A stretch of DNA of 23,552 bases, taken from contig CAAEAE010000098.1 in the NCBI GenBank assembly GCA_900753715.1, positions 1 through 23,552 of the forward strand. Direction: 5' to 3'. Position numbers and translations under genes: made by a program. The stretch's first letter is position 1; each line of letters starts with the position of its first letter. The DNA is from an uncultured Roseburia sp. GTDB taxonomy: Bacteria > Bacillota_A > Clostridia > Lachnospirales > Lachnospiraceae. This document shows, one piece after another, positions 1 through 6,635 of this stretch. Under the pieces are notes generated by a model that did not search any database, had not been told where the DNA came from, and saw nothing but the letters and a program-made list of their open reading frames with translations.

Positions 1-80
1 GGCAGAGGTGGATTCGAACCACCGAAGCAATTTGCAGCAGATTTACAGTCTGTCCCCTTTGGCCACTCGGGAATCTGCCC
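1..80 (-). tRNA. tRNA-Tyr (anticodon GTA), 3' end cut by window edge
   Basis: Read on the minus strand, the segment begins GGGCAGA and ends TCTGCC, which form the acceptor stem. The last acceptor base, the discriminator base and any CCA lie outside the window. The T arm GGTGGTTCGAATCCACC is perfect. The anticodon loop CTGTAAA gives anticodon GTA, hence tyrosine. Between the anticodon and T arms is a long variable region, as expected for bacterial tRNA-Tyr (a class II tRNA). It has its own promoter about 50 bp upstream, so it is probably the first gene of a transcript running out of the window. Confidence 0.95.
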
Positions 81-127
81 ATTCAATATTGTAAGCGATT
101 GCTAAAGCAATGCCCTAACAATAATAG

Positions 128-156
128 ATTATAGCATACTCTTTTGGAACACGCAA
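128..156 (-). promoter_or_regulatory. Sigma-A promoter of tRNA-Tyr
   Basis: On the minus strand, TTGCGT (156-151), a 17-bp spacer and TATAAT (133-128) form a sigma-A-type promoter. A TG dinucleotide one base before the -10 makes it an extended -10. The predicted start near 121 gives a leader of about 40 nt before the tRNA. The -35 matches consensus only in TTG; the -10 is perfect. Confidence 0.65.
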
Positions 157-181
157 GAGTTAAATTCATTTTTCCGACATT

Positions 182-1651
182 TTATGCCTTCTTTTTGCGC
201 ACCAGTGCCAGTCTGAAAATTACAATCAGAAAGAACGCCGCCACGGCAAACCACGGAATCATGTATTTTACTCCCAGCGGCGAAAACATATCATAATATC
301 CCTTCAGATAAATGATAACAACGATTACCGGTATGATATAAGTCATATGTTTTCTTAAGATTGCAGGAAATTTTCTTCCATCTCCTGTGTTGGCTTCCTG
401 GATAAAATTATCCCAGCCCCATCCGTTTCTGCTGGTGCAGAACATCACATAGACAAGCGCTCCAAGCGGCAACAGGTTACTCGACACCAGAAAGTCCTCC
501 ATGTCCATGATATTGCTTCCAGGTCCAAGCGGCTCAATTCCAGACCACAGGTTAAAGCCAAGAATACACGGCATGGAAAGCAATGGAAGTGCCACTGCAT
601 TGACCGCCACCGCAGTTTTTCGTTTCCAGCCAAATAAGTCCATCGCAAACGATAGAATATTTTCATAGACGCCAATCACCGTAGAAAGCGCTGCGAAAAA
701 TAAAAATACGAAGAACAAGACGCCCCAGATTTCACCACCTGCCATCCGGTTAAAGATTGCCGGCAGTGTGATAAACACGAGGGACGGACCGCTTCCCGGC
801 TCAATGCCATAGGCAAAGCACGCCGGAATAATAATCATCCCCGCCATAATCGCTACAAATGTATCCAGCAGTGTAATACTGATGCTCTCCCCGGTAAGGG
901 AACGGCTCTTATCCAGATAACTTCCAAAAATCGCCATGGAGCCCATTCCAATGCTCAGTGTGAAGAATGCCTGGGACATTGCTCCAAAGACAACATTTCC
1001 GATACCCATTTTTTTCATTGCGGCAAAATCCGGAACCAGATAAAATTTTACCCCTTCCATCGCGCCCGGCAACGTCAGTGAATGAATTGCAAGCACTGCG
1101 ATAATTCCAAGGAGACATAGCATCATAATTTTTGTGATTTTCTCAACACCCTTCTGCACTCCAAACGAGCAGATTCCAAGTGCCAATGCCACTACAAGCA
1201 GCATACAGATTGTAAGGATTCCGGGGGAGGACTGCATCGTCTGAAATTTTTCCGCAATCTGTTCCGTCGTCATCACACTTCCGGTAAATTCTCCCCGAAT
1301 GGTGCGCACGCAGTAATAAAGCATCCACCCTGTAACCATCGTGTAAAACATCATCAGCAGATAATTTCCCGCAATGGCAAAATAGCTCCACTGATGCCAC
1401 TTTGTTCCCTCAGGCTCTAATTTATGAAAGGATGCCGCACAGCTTTTCTGACTTGCACGTCCCACCGAAAATTCGCAGACTAGAATCGGAAATCCCAAAA
1501 TCAGCAAAAACAGCATATAAACGAGAATAAATGCGGCGCCACCGTACTGCCCGCACATATATGGGAACTTCCACACATTTCCCAGTCCGACCGCACAGCC
1601 CGCTGAAACCAGTATAAACCCGAGCCTTGAACCAAACTTTTCTCTTTCCAT
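182..1651 (-). CDS. Sodium:neurotransmitter symporter (NSS/LeuT-family) transporter
   Basis: A 489-residue polytopic membrane protein of the LeuT/MhsT family, which couples sodium entry to uptake of an amino acid or related small molecule. Residues 9-30 contain the unwound TM1 sodium/substrate motif (AVGLGN at 20-25, then WKFP). TM6 carries SQAFFTLSIGMGSM (226-239), nearly the same as LeuT's TM6 hinge. I count about 12 hydrophobic segments, the last near 463-483, ending in a basic RKKKA tail. LeuT Asn21, a sodium/substrate contact, aligns with Cys19 here. The ATG is preceded by GGGAGG at good spacing. The gene stands alone: its own promoter lies just upstream and the small-RNA terminator separates it from the chemoreceptor. 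Substrate cannot be told from sequence; an amino acid is most likely. Confidence 0.93.
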   Translation of the reverse strand: MEREKFGSRLGFILVSAGCAVGLGNVWKFPYMCGQYGGAAFILVYMLFLLILGFPILVCEFSVGRASQKSCAASFHKLEPEGTKWHQWSYFAIAGNYLLMMFYTMVTGWMLYYCVRTIRGEFTGSVMTTEQIAEKFQTMQSSPGILTICMLLVVALALGICSFGVQKGVEKITKIMMLCLLGIIAVLAIHSLTLPGAMEGVKFYLVPDFAAMKKMGIGNVVFGAMSQAFFTLSIGMGSMAIFGSYLDKSRSLTGESISITLLDTFVAIMAGMIIIPACFAYGIEPGSGPSLVFITLPAIFNRMAGGEIWGVLFFVFLFFAALSTVIGVYENILSFAMDLFGWKRKTAVAVNAVALPLLSMPCILGFNLWSGIEPLGPGSNIMDMEDFLVSSNLLPLGALVYVMFCTSRNGWGWDNFIQEANTGDGRKFPAILRKHMTYIIPVIVVIIYLKGYYDMFSPLGVKYMIPWFAVAAFFLIVIFRLALVRKKKA

Positions 1652-1695
1652 TTTCCTCCCTCACCCTAACAGGCTTTCTCCTGTCATATTTTTTT

Positions 1696-1724
1696 ATTAT
1701 AATCTATCCACTTTGCGTTTACAA
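1696..1724 (-). promoter_or_regulatory. Sigma-A promoter of the NSS transporter
   Basis: TTGTAA (1724-1719), a 17-bp spacer and a perfect TATAAT (1701-1696) on the minus strand. The predicted start near 1689 gives a leader of about 37 nt, which holds a small hairpin (ACAGG/CCTGT, about 1670-1685) and the GGGAGG ribosome binding site. It lies 27 bp beyond the terminator of small-RNA copy 1, so the transporter is transcribed separately from the chemoreceptor. Confidence 0.65.
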
Positions 1725-1750
1725 CAAAAATCCTATGGAAAACATTAGGC

Positions 1751-1787
1751 AAAAAAGCAGCCAGTCTTGGGGAGACTGGCTGCTTTT
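1751..1787 (-). terminator. Intrinsic terminator of small-RNA copy 1
   Basis: An 11-bp perfect stem (1757-1767 with 1773-1783) and 5-nt loop, extended by A/T pairs to 15 bp. On the minus strand it is followed by six T (1756-1751). It also ends read-through from the chemoreceptor gene. The A-run/T-run symmetry could let it work weakly on the plus strand as well. Confidence 0.85.
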
Positions 1788-1849
1788 AGGAGAAGGTATT
1801 TTTACTATGGGGTATAGTAAAAACTATATATAATGTATTGGGGGTTTTT
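1751..1849 (-). ncRNA. Candidate small RNA, copy 1 (C-rich loops, about 99 nt)
   Basis: Read on the minus strand from a predicted start near 1849: five A then CCCCC (1844-1840), an AU-rich stretch, a 10-bp hairpin (arms 1823-1814 and 1808-1799) closing an ACCCC loop, an unpaired linker with CCTTCTCC, and an intrinsic terminator with loop CCCCA and six U. The 67 bases 1784-1850 match copy 2 (4064-4131) except for one extra C in copy 2. No reading frame with an ATG exists on this strand. It lies between the chemoreceptor stop (1940) and the transporter promoter. The copy-to-copy conservation of promoter, hairpins and terminator in non-coding DNA is the basis for calling an RNA. Family unknown to me; function (SD-directed antisense regulation) is inferred. 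Confidence 0.65.
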
Positions 1850-1855
1850 ACATGT

Positions 1856-1906
1856 ATTATAATATCATGTCCCAGCCAATAAGTGTGCACAAACTTCACA
1901 ATTTTT
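1856..1906 (-). promoter_or_regulatory. Promoter and conserved upstream block of small-RNA copy 1
   Basis: A perfect TATAAT (1861-1856) lies 19 bp downstream of a 26-bp block (1906-1881) that is identical in copy 2 (4187-4162). On the minus strand the block contains TTGTGAAGT followed directly by TTTGTGCAC, an imperfect direct repeat of TTGTGMA with a 9-bp period. The 19-bp spacer itself is not conserved, as expected for promoter DNA. No good TTGACA lies at 17 bp, so the block may be an activator site or a non-standard -35 region. It begins about 32 bp after the chemoreceptor stop codon. Confidence 0.6.
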
Positions 1907-1937
1907 CATATATATTTTTGTGCACTATGTATATTTT

Positions 1938-3716
1938 CTATACGATGAACCGTTCTACGTTCTTCTGTAATTCATCCGCTGACGCATGTGCCGCCGCTGC
2001 CTTTTCTTTGATTTCAGAAGCACGTGTTACAACAACCCCGGTCTTTTCTGCAATATCTGACGTTCCGGTCGCACCTTCTGTTGCTGCCTTGCTGACTTCC
2101 GTAATTGCATCCATCACACCATTGATAGATGCCAGCAATTCTTCCGATGAAGCAGAAAAATCCGTTACAAGTGAATCTACCCGTTCCGCATCCTGGCTAT
2201 AAGAATCCGCTATTTTGGAAAATTCCGCCAGATTCTGTACCACATCCGTTCCGACAAATTCCAGAAGCTGTTTTGCCCCGTTTGCTAAATTTTCTACAGC
2301 TCCGACCACATTCTGGGTAACATCCTGGATGTGTACAACCGCAGCCTTTGACTGCTCTGCAAGAACTCTGATTTCATCCGCAACAACTGCAAATCCCTTT
2401 CCGGCTTCTCCTGCACGTGCAGCCTCGATAGAAGCGTTGAGTGCCAGCAGATTTGTCTGCCCTGTAATCTCCATAATAGATTCCGCAAGCACCTCAATCT
2501 GGTCTACAACCTTGATATCTTCAAGTGCTTTTGTGAGACCAGAATTAATTTCTCCGTGAACCTGCTTGGTGCGCCTGTCATTCTCATCTGTCGTTGTCTT
2601 AATACCTACTGCACGCTCACGGATTTCATCCGCCTCCGTTGCACCATCCTGAGAACGCACTGCAATACTCTTTGCTGCACTCTCAATTTCATGTGACATG
2701 GCATTGATTTCTTCCGAGGATGCTGCAGTCTCTTCCATACCCGCCGCAAGTTCCTCTGTGGTGGCGGAAACACTTTCGATTTCTTCATCCAAAGCCGTAA
2801 TATTTTCATCAATCTCCTGAACCATACTTGTAATTTCGAGTGCTTCTTCCTTAACTGCTCCAATCAGCCTGCCCACTTCCGTCCGCATAGCTTCCAAGGA
2901 TACCGCAAGCTGCCCAAAATCATCCTGCTGTTTTAACAGATTTGCATCCAACGCATGGGAAAAATCGCCCTGTTCCATCTGTTTTAAAGATTCTTTTGCT
3001 TTCTGCAGCGGCTTTACAATACTAATAATAATGGCAATCAAAAGTGCCACAAGAATTGCGCCCTCAATAAAAGCAGCGGCAGAAAATACCGCTCTTCTTT
3101 CTGAAGCATAATTGGAAAAATCAGCTTTTACAGCCGCAATCTGGTCATCAATGTGGTCGGTATAATTTCCAGTCCCAATCACCCAGCCAAATGGTTCAAA
3201 CGCCTTGCTGTAAGAACGTTTCGGAGATGATTCTGTCTCCCCTTCTTTCGGGTAAACATAGTCCGTATATCCGCCGTCCGGCTCCTGACCAATACGGATG
3301 ATTTCTTTTACCATCTGATATCCATCAGCATCCTTTGTCTCCATATGGTTCGTTCCCTCTGTCTGGCTTCCGAGTAAAACTACATTTGTGCCATCGTACT
3401 GGTCAACCCAGAAATAACCACCCTCTCCATAACGAAGTGCACGAATCTCATCTGCCGCAATCTTTTTAGCCTCATCCTCAGTGTATTCCCCCGCCTGATA
3501 CTTATCATAAATCACCTGGCAAAGAGATATTACATTTTCAACCTGCTGTTTGATAAGTTCGTCATACGACTCTCTCTCATCATTTTCGATAATTTCAAGT
3601 GCCTGATTCTGCATCTGTGCCATACTGTTTGTAGAAAAAACAACACACAACGCAAGTGCTGCAATCGCAACAAACATTACGATTAACAGCTTAGTCCGTA
3701 CCTTCATATTTCTCAT
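1938..3716 (-). CDS. Methyl-accepting chemotaxis protein with Cache sensor domain
   Basis: A 592-residue chemoreceptor. TM1 is at about 9-28. The extracellular sensor (about 35-205) has the sCache_2 signature [12 protein letters not shown] (99-110) and [12 protein letters not shown] (176-187), typical of small-molecule-binding single Cache domains. TM2 is at about 212-234, a HAMP domain at about 235-288, and the cytoplasmic coiled-coil signalling domain follows. The conserved CheA/CheW-binding hairpin tip is [21 protein letters not shown] (417-437, shown except its last two residues in the family core). The C-terminus NVERFIV lacks a CheR/CheB tethering pentapeptide. The ATG at 3716 follows AGGAGG at good spacing. 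No other chemotaxis gene is adjacent. Ligand unknown. Confidence 0.93.
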   Translation of the reverse strand: MRNMKVRTKLLIVMFVAIAALALCVVFSTNSMAQMQNQALEIIENDERESYDELIKQQVENVISLCQVIYDKYQAGEYTEDEAKKIAADEIRALRYGEGGYFWVDQYDGTNVVLLGSQTEGTNHMETKDADGYQMVKEIIRIGQEPDGGYTDYVYPKEGETESSPKRSYSKAFEPFGWVIGTGNYTDHIDDQIAAVKADFSNYASERRAVFSAAAFIEGAILVALLIAIIISIVKPLQKAKESLKQMEQGDFSHALDANLLKQQDDFGQLAVSLEAMRTEVGRLIGAVKEEALEITSMVQEIDENITALDEEIESVSATTEELAAGMEETAASSEEINAMSHEIESAAKSIAVRSQDGATEADEIRERAVGIKTTTDENDRRTKQVHGEINSGLTKALEDIKVVDQIEVLAESIMEITGQTNLLALNASIEAARAGEAGKGFAVVADEIRVLAEQSKAAVVHIQDVTQNVVGAVENLANGAKQLLEFVGTDVVQNLAEFSKIADSYSQDAERVDSLVTDFSASSEELLASINGVMDAITEVSKAATEGATGTSDIAEKTGVVVTRASEIKEKAAAAHASADELQKNVERFIV

Positions 3717-3792
3717 CCCAAACTCCTCCTATCTTTTTCATGATTTTCTCTGTCTTAAATCATATTTCTTTTGACTTTAACATCTAATAAAT

Positions 3793-3821
3793 AGTGTATC
3801 ATATTTCCTATATTTTCGCAA
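3793..3821 (-). promoter_or_regulatory. Possible promoter of the chemoreceptor gene
   Basis: TTGCGA (3821-3816), a 17-bp spacer and TACACT (3798-3793) preceded by TGA (extended -10), read on the minus strand. Each hexamer matches 4 of 6. I looked for a motility sigma-28 promoter (TAAA-N15-CCGATAT), which often drives chemoreceptor genes, and found none at correct spacing. Confidence 0.4.
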
Positions 3822-3835
3822 TAAGACGCACAATA

Positions 3836-3866
3836 AATCCCCGACCTTATAATTGAGCCGGGGATT
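3836..3866 (-). terminator. Terminator-like hairpin after the InlB-type remnant
   Basis: An 8-bp stem (AATCCCCG 3836-3843 with CGGGGATT 3859-3866) lies 20 bp beyond the stop codon of the surface-protein remnant on the minus strand. The following T-run is short and interrupted (TTTATTG), so termination may be weak. Probably the original terminator of the lost gene. Confidence 0.5.
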
Positions 3867-3886
3867 ATCACTATCCTGTAAAATTT

Positions 3887-4027
3887 CTATTTTTTCTTCC
3901 ACTTTGCATAAAATGTGACGTTTCTGGTACTGCCCTTCTTTATCTGTGTCACTTTCTTCGTGCATTTCTTATCGGAATACCAGCCTTTAAAGATGTAGCC
4001 TTTCTTTTTAAAACCATTCTCCGGCAA
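3887..4027 (-). pseudogene. C-terminal remnant of an InlB-repeat surface protein
   Basis: An open frame without a start codon encodes 46 residues beginning LPENGFKKKGYIFKGWYS and ending VTFYAKWKKK, followed by TAG. This is the InlB B-repeat / Listeria-Bacteroides repeat fold (consensus GYTFxGWY ... YAKW), found in extracellular and cell-wall proteins of gut Clostridia, where it often forms the C-terminal end. Everything upstream of the final repeat is missing: the frame runs directly into the terminator of small-RNA copy 2 (U-run at 4036-4030). I therefore read it as a decayed 3' fragment left by a deletion or rearrangement rather than a short functional gene. No ribosome binding site and no start codon were found. 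Confidence 0.75.
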
Positions 4028-4029
4028 AC

Positions 4030-4067
4030 AAAAAAAGCCCCCGGTCTTGGGGGAACCGGGGGCTTTT
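4030..4067 (-). terminator. Intrinsic terminator of small-RNA copy 2 (and of ftsH)
   Basis: A GC-rich 9-bp stem (4037-4045 with 4055-4063) is extended by four A/T pairs. The inner part holds one wobble, one mismatch and the conserved 5-nt loop. Seven T follow on the minus strand (4036-4030). It is the only strong terminator downstream of ftsH. Confidence 0.85.
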
Positions 4068-4130
4068 AGGAGAAGGTATTTTTACTATGGGGTATAGTAA
4101 AAACTATATATAATGTATTGGGGGGTTTTT
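4030..4130 (-). ncRNA. Candidate small RNA, copy 2 (C-rich loops, about 101 nt)
   Basis: Second copy of the element at 1751-1849. On the minus strand from about 4130: five A, six C (4125-4120), AU-rich stretch, 10-bp hairpin (4103-4094 with 4088-4079) with ACCCC loop, linker containing CCTTCTCC, then the terminator with loop CCCCA and seven U. It differs from copy 1 by one extra C near the 5' end and by the terminator stem, where three base pairs are exchanged by compensatory changes. It lies just downstream of ftsH and abuts the InlB remnant. The same gene-tail location as copy 1, in unrelated flanking sequence, suggests a dispersed small-RNA family. Confidence 0.65.
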
Positions 4131-4136
4131 ACGTGT

Positions 4137-4187
4137 ATTATAGTACCATGATGTACTCCAAAAGTGTGCACAAACTTCACAATTTTT
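4137..4187 (-). promoter_or_regulatory. Promoter and conserved upstream block of small-RNA copy 2
   Basis: TATAAT (4142-4137) sits 19 bp downstream of the same 26-bp block (4187-4162) seen at copy 1; the spacer sequence differs between copies but its length does not. Additional TTGTGCA-like motifs occur between the block and the ftsH stop codon (for example TTGTGCATA at 4260-4252), echoing a second GTGCAC (1920-1925) near copy 1. Confidence 0.6.
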
Positions 4188-4259
4188 TGCATCTTGTTTT
4201 AGCGATTGTGTACAGTACCTTCTTCCTGTTTTTTCTTTTTTCATCGTAATTATGCACAA

Positions 4260-6086
4260 TTACGCTTCAAACAATGCCTCAAACTCCTGCTGGCTGATTT
4301 TCTCTTTCTCCAAGAGAAGGTTTGCACAGGCATCGAGTACGCTGCGGTTTTCCATGATAATGGTGCGCGCTTTATCGTAGCACTCATCAATAATCCGCTT
4401 GATTTCCTGGTCAATTGCGGTTGCAACCCCTTCACCATAACCTCTTGTATGTGCAAGGTCTCTGCCGATAAATACCTCATCGTCATCGTTATCGTAACAA
4501 ATCAGACCGATATTTTCTGACATTCCGTACTTGGTGACCATCGCCTTTGCCATCTGGGTTGCCTGCTTGATATCCTGGGATGCGCCGGTTGTAATATCAT
4601 CAAATACCAGTTCTTCCGCCACACGTCCGCCGAGAGAAACAATGATATCCTGTAACATCTTTCCCTTGGTGTTAAACATCTCATCCTTTTCCGGCAACGG
4701 CATCGTATAGCCGGCTGCACCTGCTCCGGTCGGAATGATGGACACGGAGTAGACCGGTCCGACATCCGGAAGTACATGGAATAAGATTGCATGACCGGAT
4801 TCGTGGAATGCCGTGATACGCTTCTCTTTTTCTGAAATGATACGGCTGCGCTTCTCTGCGCCGATTCCGACTTTTACAAACGATTTCTTGATATCATTCT
4901 GGGTGATAAATGCACGGTCTTCCTTCGCTGCAACAATTGCTGCCTCATTTAACAGATTCTCAAGGTCTGCACCGGTAAATCCGGCTGTCGTCTGCGCAAT
5001 CTCTTTCAGGTCGACGTCATCGCCGAGCGGCTTATTCTTGGCATGAACCTTAAGAATCTCTTCTCTGCCACCCACATCCGGACGTCCCACATGAACCTTT
5101 CGGTCAAAACGTCCCGGACGCATAATTGCCGGGTCTAAGATATCGACACGGTTGGTCGCCGCCATCACAATAATTCCCTCGTTGACTCCAAATCCATCCA
5201 TCTCGACAAGCATCTGGTTTAAGGTCTGCTCGCGCTCGTCATGTCCGCCGCCCATACCGGTTCCACGGCGTCTTGCCACCGCATCAATCTCATCGATGAA
5301 CACGATACAAGGTGCATTTTTCTTTGCCTCTTCAAACAAATCGCGGACACGGGAAGCTCCGACACCCACGAACATTTCCACGAAATCAGAACCGGAAATG
5401 CTGAAAAATGGCACACCTGCTTCTCCTGCAATCGCTTTTGCAAGAAGTGTCTTACCGGTTCCCGGAGGTCCCACAAGAAGGACACCCTTCGGAATTCTTG
5501 CTCCGAGCTTTGTATACTTGCCTGGAGCCCGTAAGAAGTCTACAATCTCCTGTAGTTCTTCTTTTTCCTCTTTCAATCCGGCTACTTTATCAAACGTCAC
5601 ACGCTTTGCCGGGTCATCCATCATCATCTTGGCACGGCTCTTGCCAAAATTCATCATCTTGCTGCCGCCGCCTGAGTTTGCGGCTGCCTGGTTGGACATG
5701 ATGATAAAAAAGATAAACATTGCCGCAAAGATAATAAGATATGGCAGGATTGCGACAAGCCAGCTCTCCTCCGGCGGATTCTGTACAACATATTTTAAGA
5801 ATCCGTTTTCTTGCAGATACTGCTCCATTTCCTGTACATCGCTTACTACCAGTACCTTCGTGCTCGCATCTTTAAATGTAATTTCAAGGCTTCCGGTTGG
5901 AATCTCCCGGTTCTGGATTACCTGAATGGATGCAATCTGGTCTGTCTGTAATGCAATTTCAAATTCTGCTCTGGTGTAAGTATTCGTTGCAGATGAACCA
6001 TCCAGCCAGTACCAGATAGCGATTACTGCGAGAATCAGCAGCAGATAAAAACCAAATCCTCTGTAAGTGCTTCTTTTTGTATTCAA
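4260..6086 (-). CDS. ftsH: ATP-dependent zinc metalloprotease FtsH
   Basis: A 608-residue membrane-anchored AAA+ protease that degrades unfolded or regulatory membrane and cytosolic proteins as a hexamer. TM1 is at about 11-28, a small extracytoplasmic domain at 30-105 and TM2 at about 109-131. The AAA module has Walker A GPPGTGKT (206-213), Walker B IVFIDEID (261-268) and the second region of homology ending RPGRFDR (323-329). The M41 peptidase has HESGH (428-432) and a third zinc ligand Asp505 in ASQDIKQAT. Length is normal. The start codon is TTG (6086-6084) behind AAAGGAG at 9 nt; no in-frame ATG precedes TM1. It is the last gene of spoIIE-tilS-hpt-ftsH, 18 bp after hpt, the order known from Bacillus and Clostridia. 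Confidence 0.97.
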   Translation of the reverse strand: MNTKRSTYRGFGFYLLLILAVIAIWYWLDGSSATNTYTRAEFEIALQTDQIASIQVIQNREIPTGSLEITFKDASTKVLVVSDVQEMEQYLQENGFLKYVVQNPPEESWLVAILPYLIIFAAMFIFFIIMSNQAAANSGGGSKMMNFGKSRAKMMMDDPAKRVTFDKVAGLKEEKEELQEIVDFLRAPGKYTKLGARIPKGVLLVGPPGTGKTLLAKAIAGEAGVPFFSISGSDFVEMFVGVGASRVRDLFEEAKKNAPCIVFIDEIDAVARRRGTGMGGGHDEREQTLNQMLVEMDGFGVNEGIIVMAATNRVDILDPAIMRPGRFDRKVHVGRPDVGGREEILKVHAKNKPLGDDVDLKEIAQTTAGFTGADLENLLNEAAIVAAKEDRAFITQNDIKKSFVKVGIGAEKRSRIISEKEKRITAFHESGHAILFHVLPDVGPVYSVSIIPTGAGAAGYTMPLPEKDEMFNTKGKMLQDIIVSLGGRVAEELVFDDITTGASQDIKQATQMAKAMVTKYGMSENIGLICYDNDDDEVFIGRDLAHTRGYGEGVATAIDQEIKRIIDECYDKARTIIMENRSVLDACANLLLEKEKISQQEFEALFEA

Positions 6087-6104
6087 TACTTGCCTCTCCT
6101 TTAA

Positions 6105-6635
6105 TTATTCCTCTATTTCAACGAATCCGATATAAGGCAGATTGCGATAACGCTGGTCATAATCAAGCCCATATCCCACAACAAATTCATCCGGAATTAC
6201 AAATCCAACATAATCCACATCGACGTCTACTACACGGCGATCCGGCTTATCCAAAAGGGTACAGAGCTTAAGGCTCTTCGGATTCCTTGTTTTCAAATTC
6301 TCCAACAGATAGCTTAAGGTTCTTCCGGAATCAATAATATCCTCTACTACGAGTACATTCTTTCCCTCGATGCTTGTGCCAAGGTCATTGACAATCCGTA
6401 CCACACCGCTTGAAGTTGTACCGGAACCATAGCTTGAAACAGACATAAATTCCATCTCCACCGGATTGGTGATACGCTTGGCAAGCTCACAGGTAAAAAA
6501 TACAGAACCTTTCAGAATACAAATCAGGCAGACCGGTTCCCCGTTGAAATCTTTGCTGATTTCTGCGCCCAATTCCCGTACTCTCGCTTCGATTTCTTCC
6601 TCTGTAATGTGGACATTGATGTTTTTAATTTTCAT
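6105..6635 (-). CDS. hpt: Hypoxanthine phosphoribosyltransferase
   Basis: A 176-residue purine-salvage enzyme that joins hypoxanthine (and usually guanine) to PRPP to make IMP or GMP in the cytosol. The PRPP-binding loop VLVVEDIIDSGRT (94-106) carries the paired acidic residues of type I phosphoribosyltransferases. Residues 62-70 contain the flexible-loop region (EFMSVSSYG) and the C-terminal part has the base-binding VGFVIPDEFVVGYGLDY. Length is typical. Its ATG overlaps the tilS stop in ATGA, and its GGAGG ribosome binding site lies inside the tilS 3' end, so translation is probably coupled. The tilS-hpt-ftsH order is conserved across Firmicutes. Confidence 0.97.
   Translation of the reverse strand: MKIKNINVHITEEEIEARVRELGAEISKDFNGEPVCLICILKGSVFFTCELAKRITNPVEMEFMSVSSYGSGTTSSGVVRIVNDLGTSIEGKNVLVVEDIIDSGRTLSYLLENLKTRNPKSLKLCTLLDKPDRRVVDVDVDYVGFVIPDEFVVGYGLDYDQRYRNLPYIGFVEIEE

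Noticed and set aside
98..111. Inverted repeat ATTGCT-AA-AGCAAT upstream of tRNA-Tyr
   Set aside because: The loop is only two bases, no T-run follows, and it lies in the tRNA leader; likely chance.
1889..1906. Rex (redox repressor) operator reading of the conserved block upstream of the small RNAs
   Set aside because: TTGTGAA matches one half of TTGTGAANNNNTTCACAA, but the other half does not fit at the required spacing.
3777..3965. 62-codon minus-strand frame starting MHEESDTDKEG
   Set aside because: It is out of frame with the InlB-repeat coding sequence that it overlaps and crosses the terminator hairpin; no ribosome binding site.
5152..5925. 257-codon plus-strand open frame opposite ftsH
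   Set aside because: It is antisense to the conserved AAA domain of ftsH, resembles no family I know, and arises from the codon pattern of the real gene.
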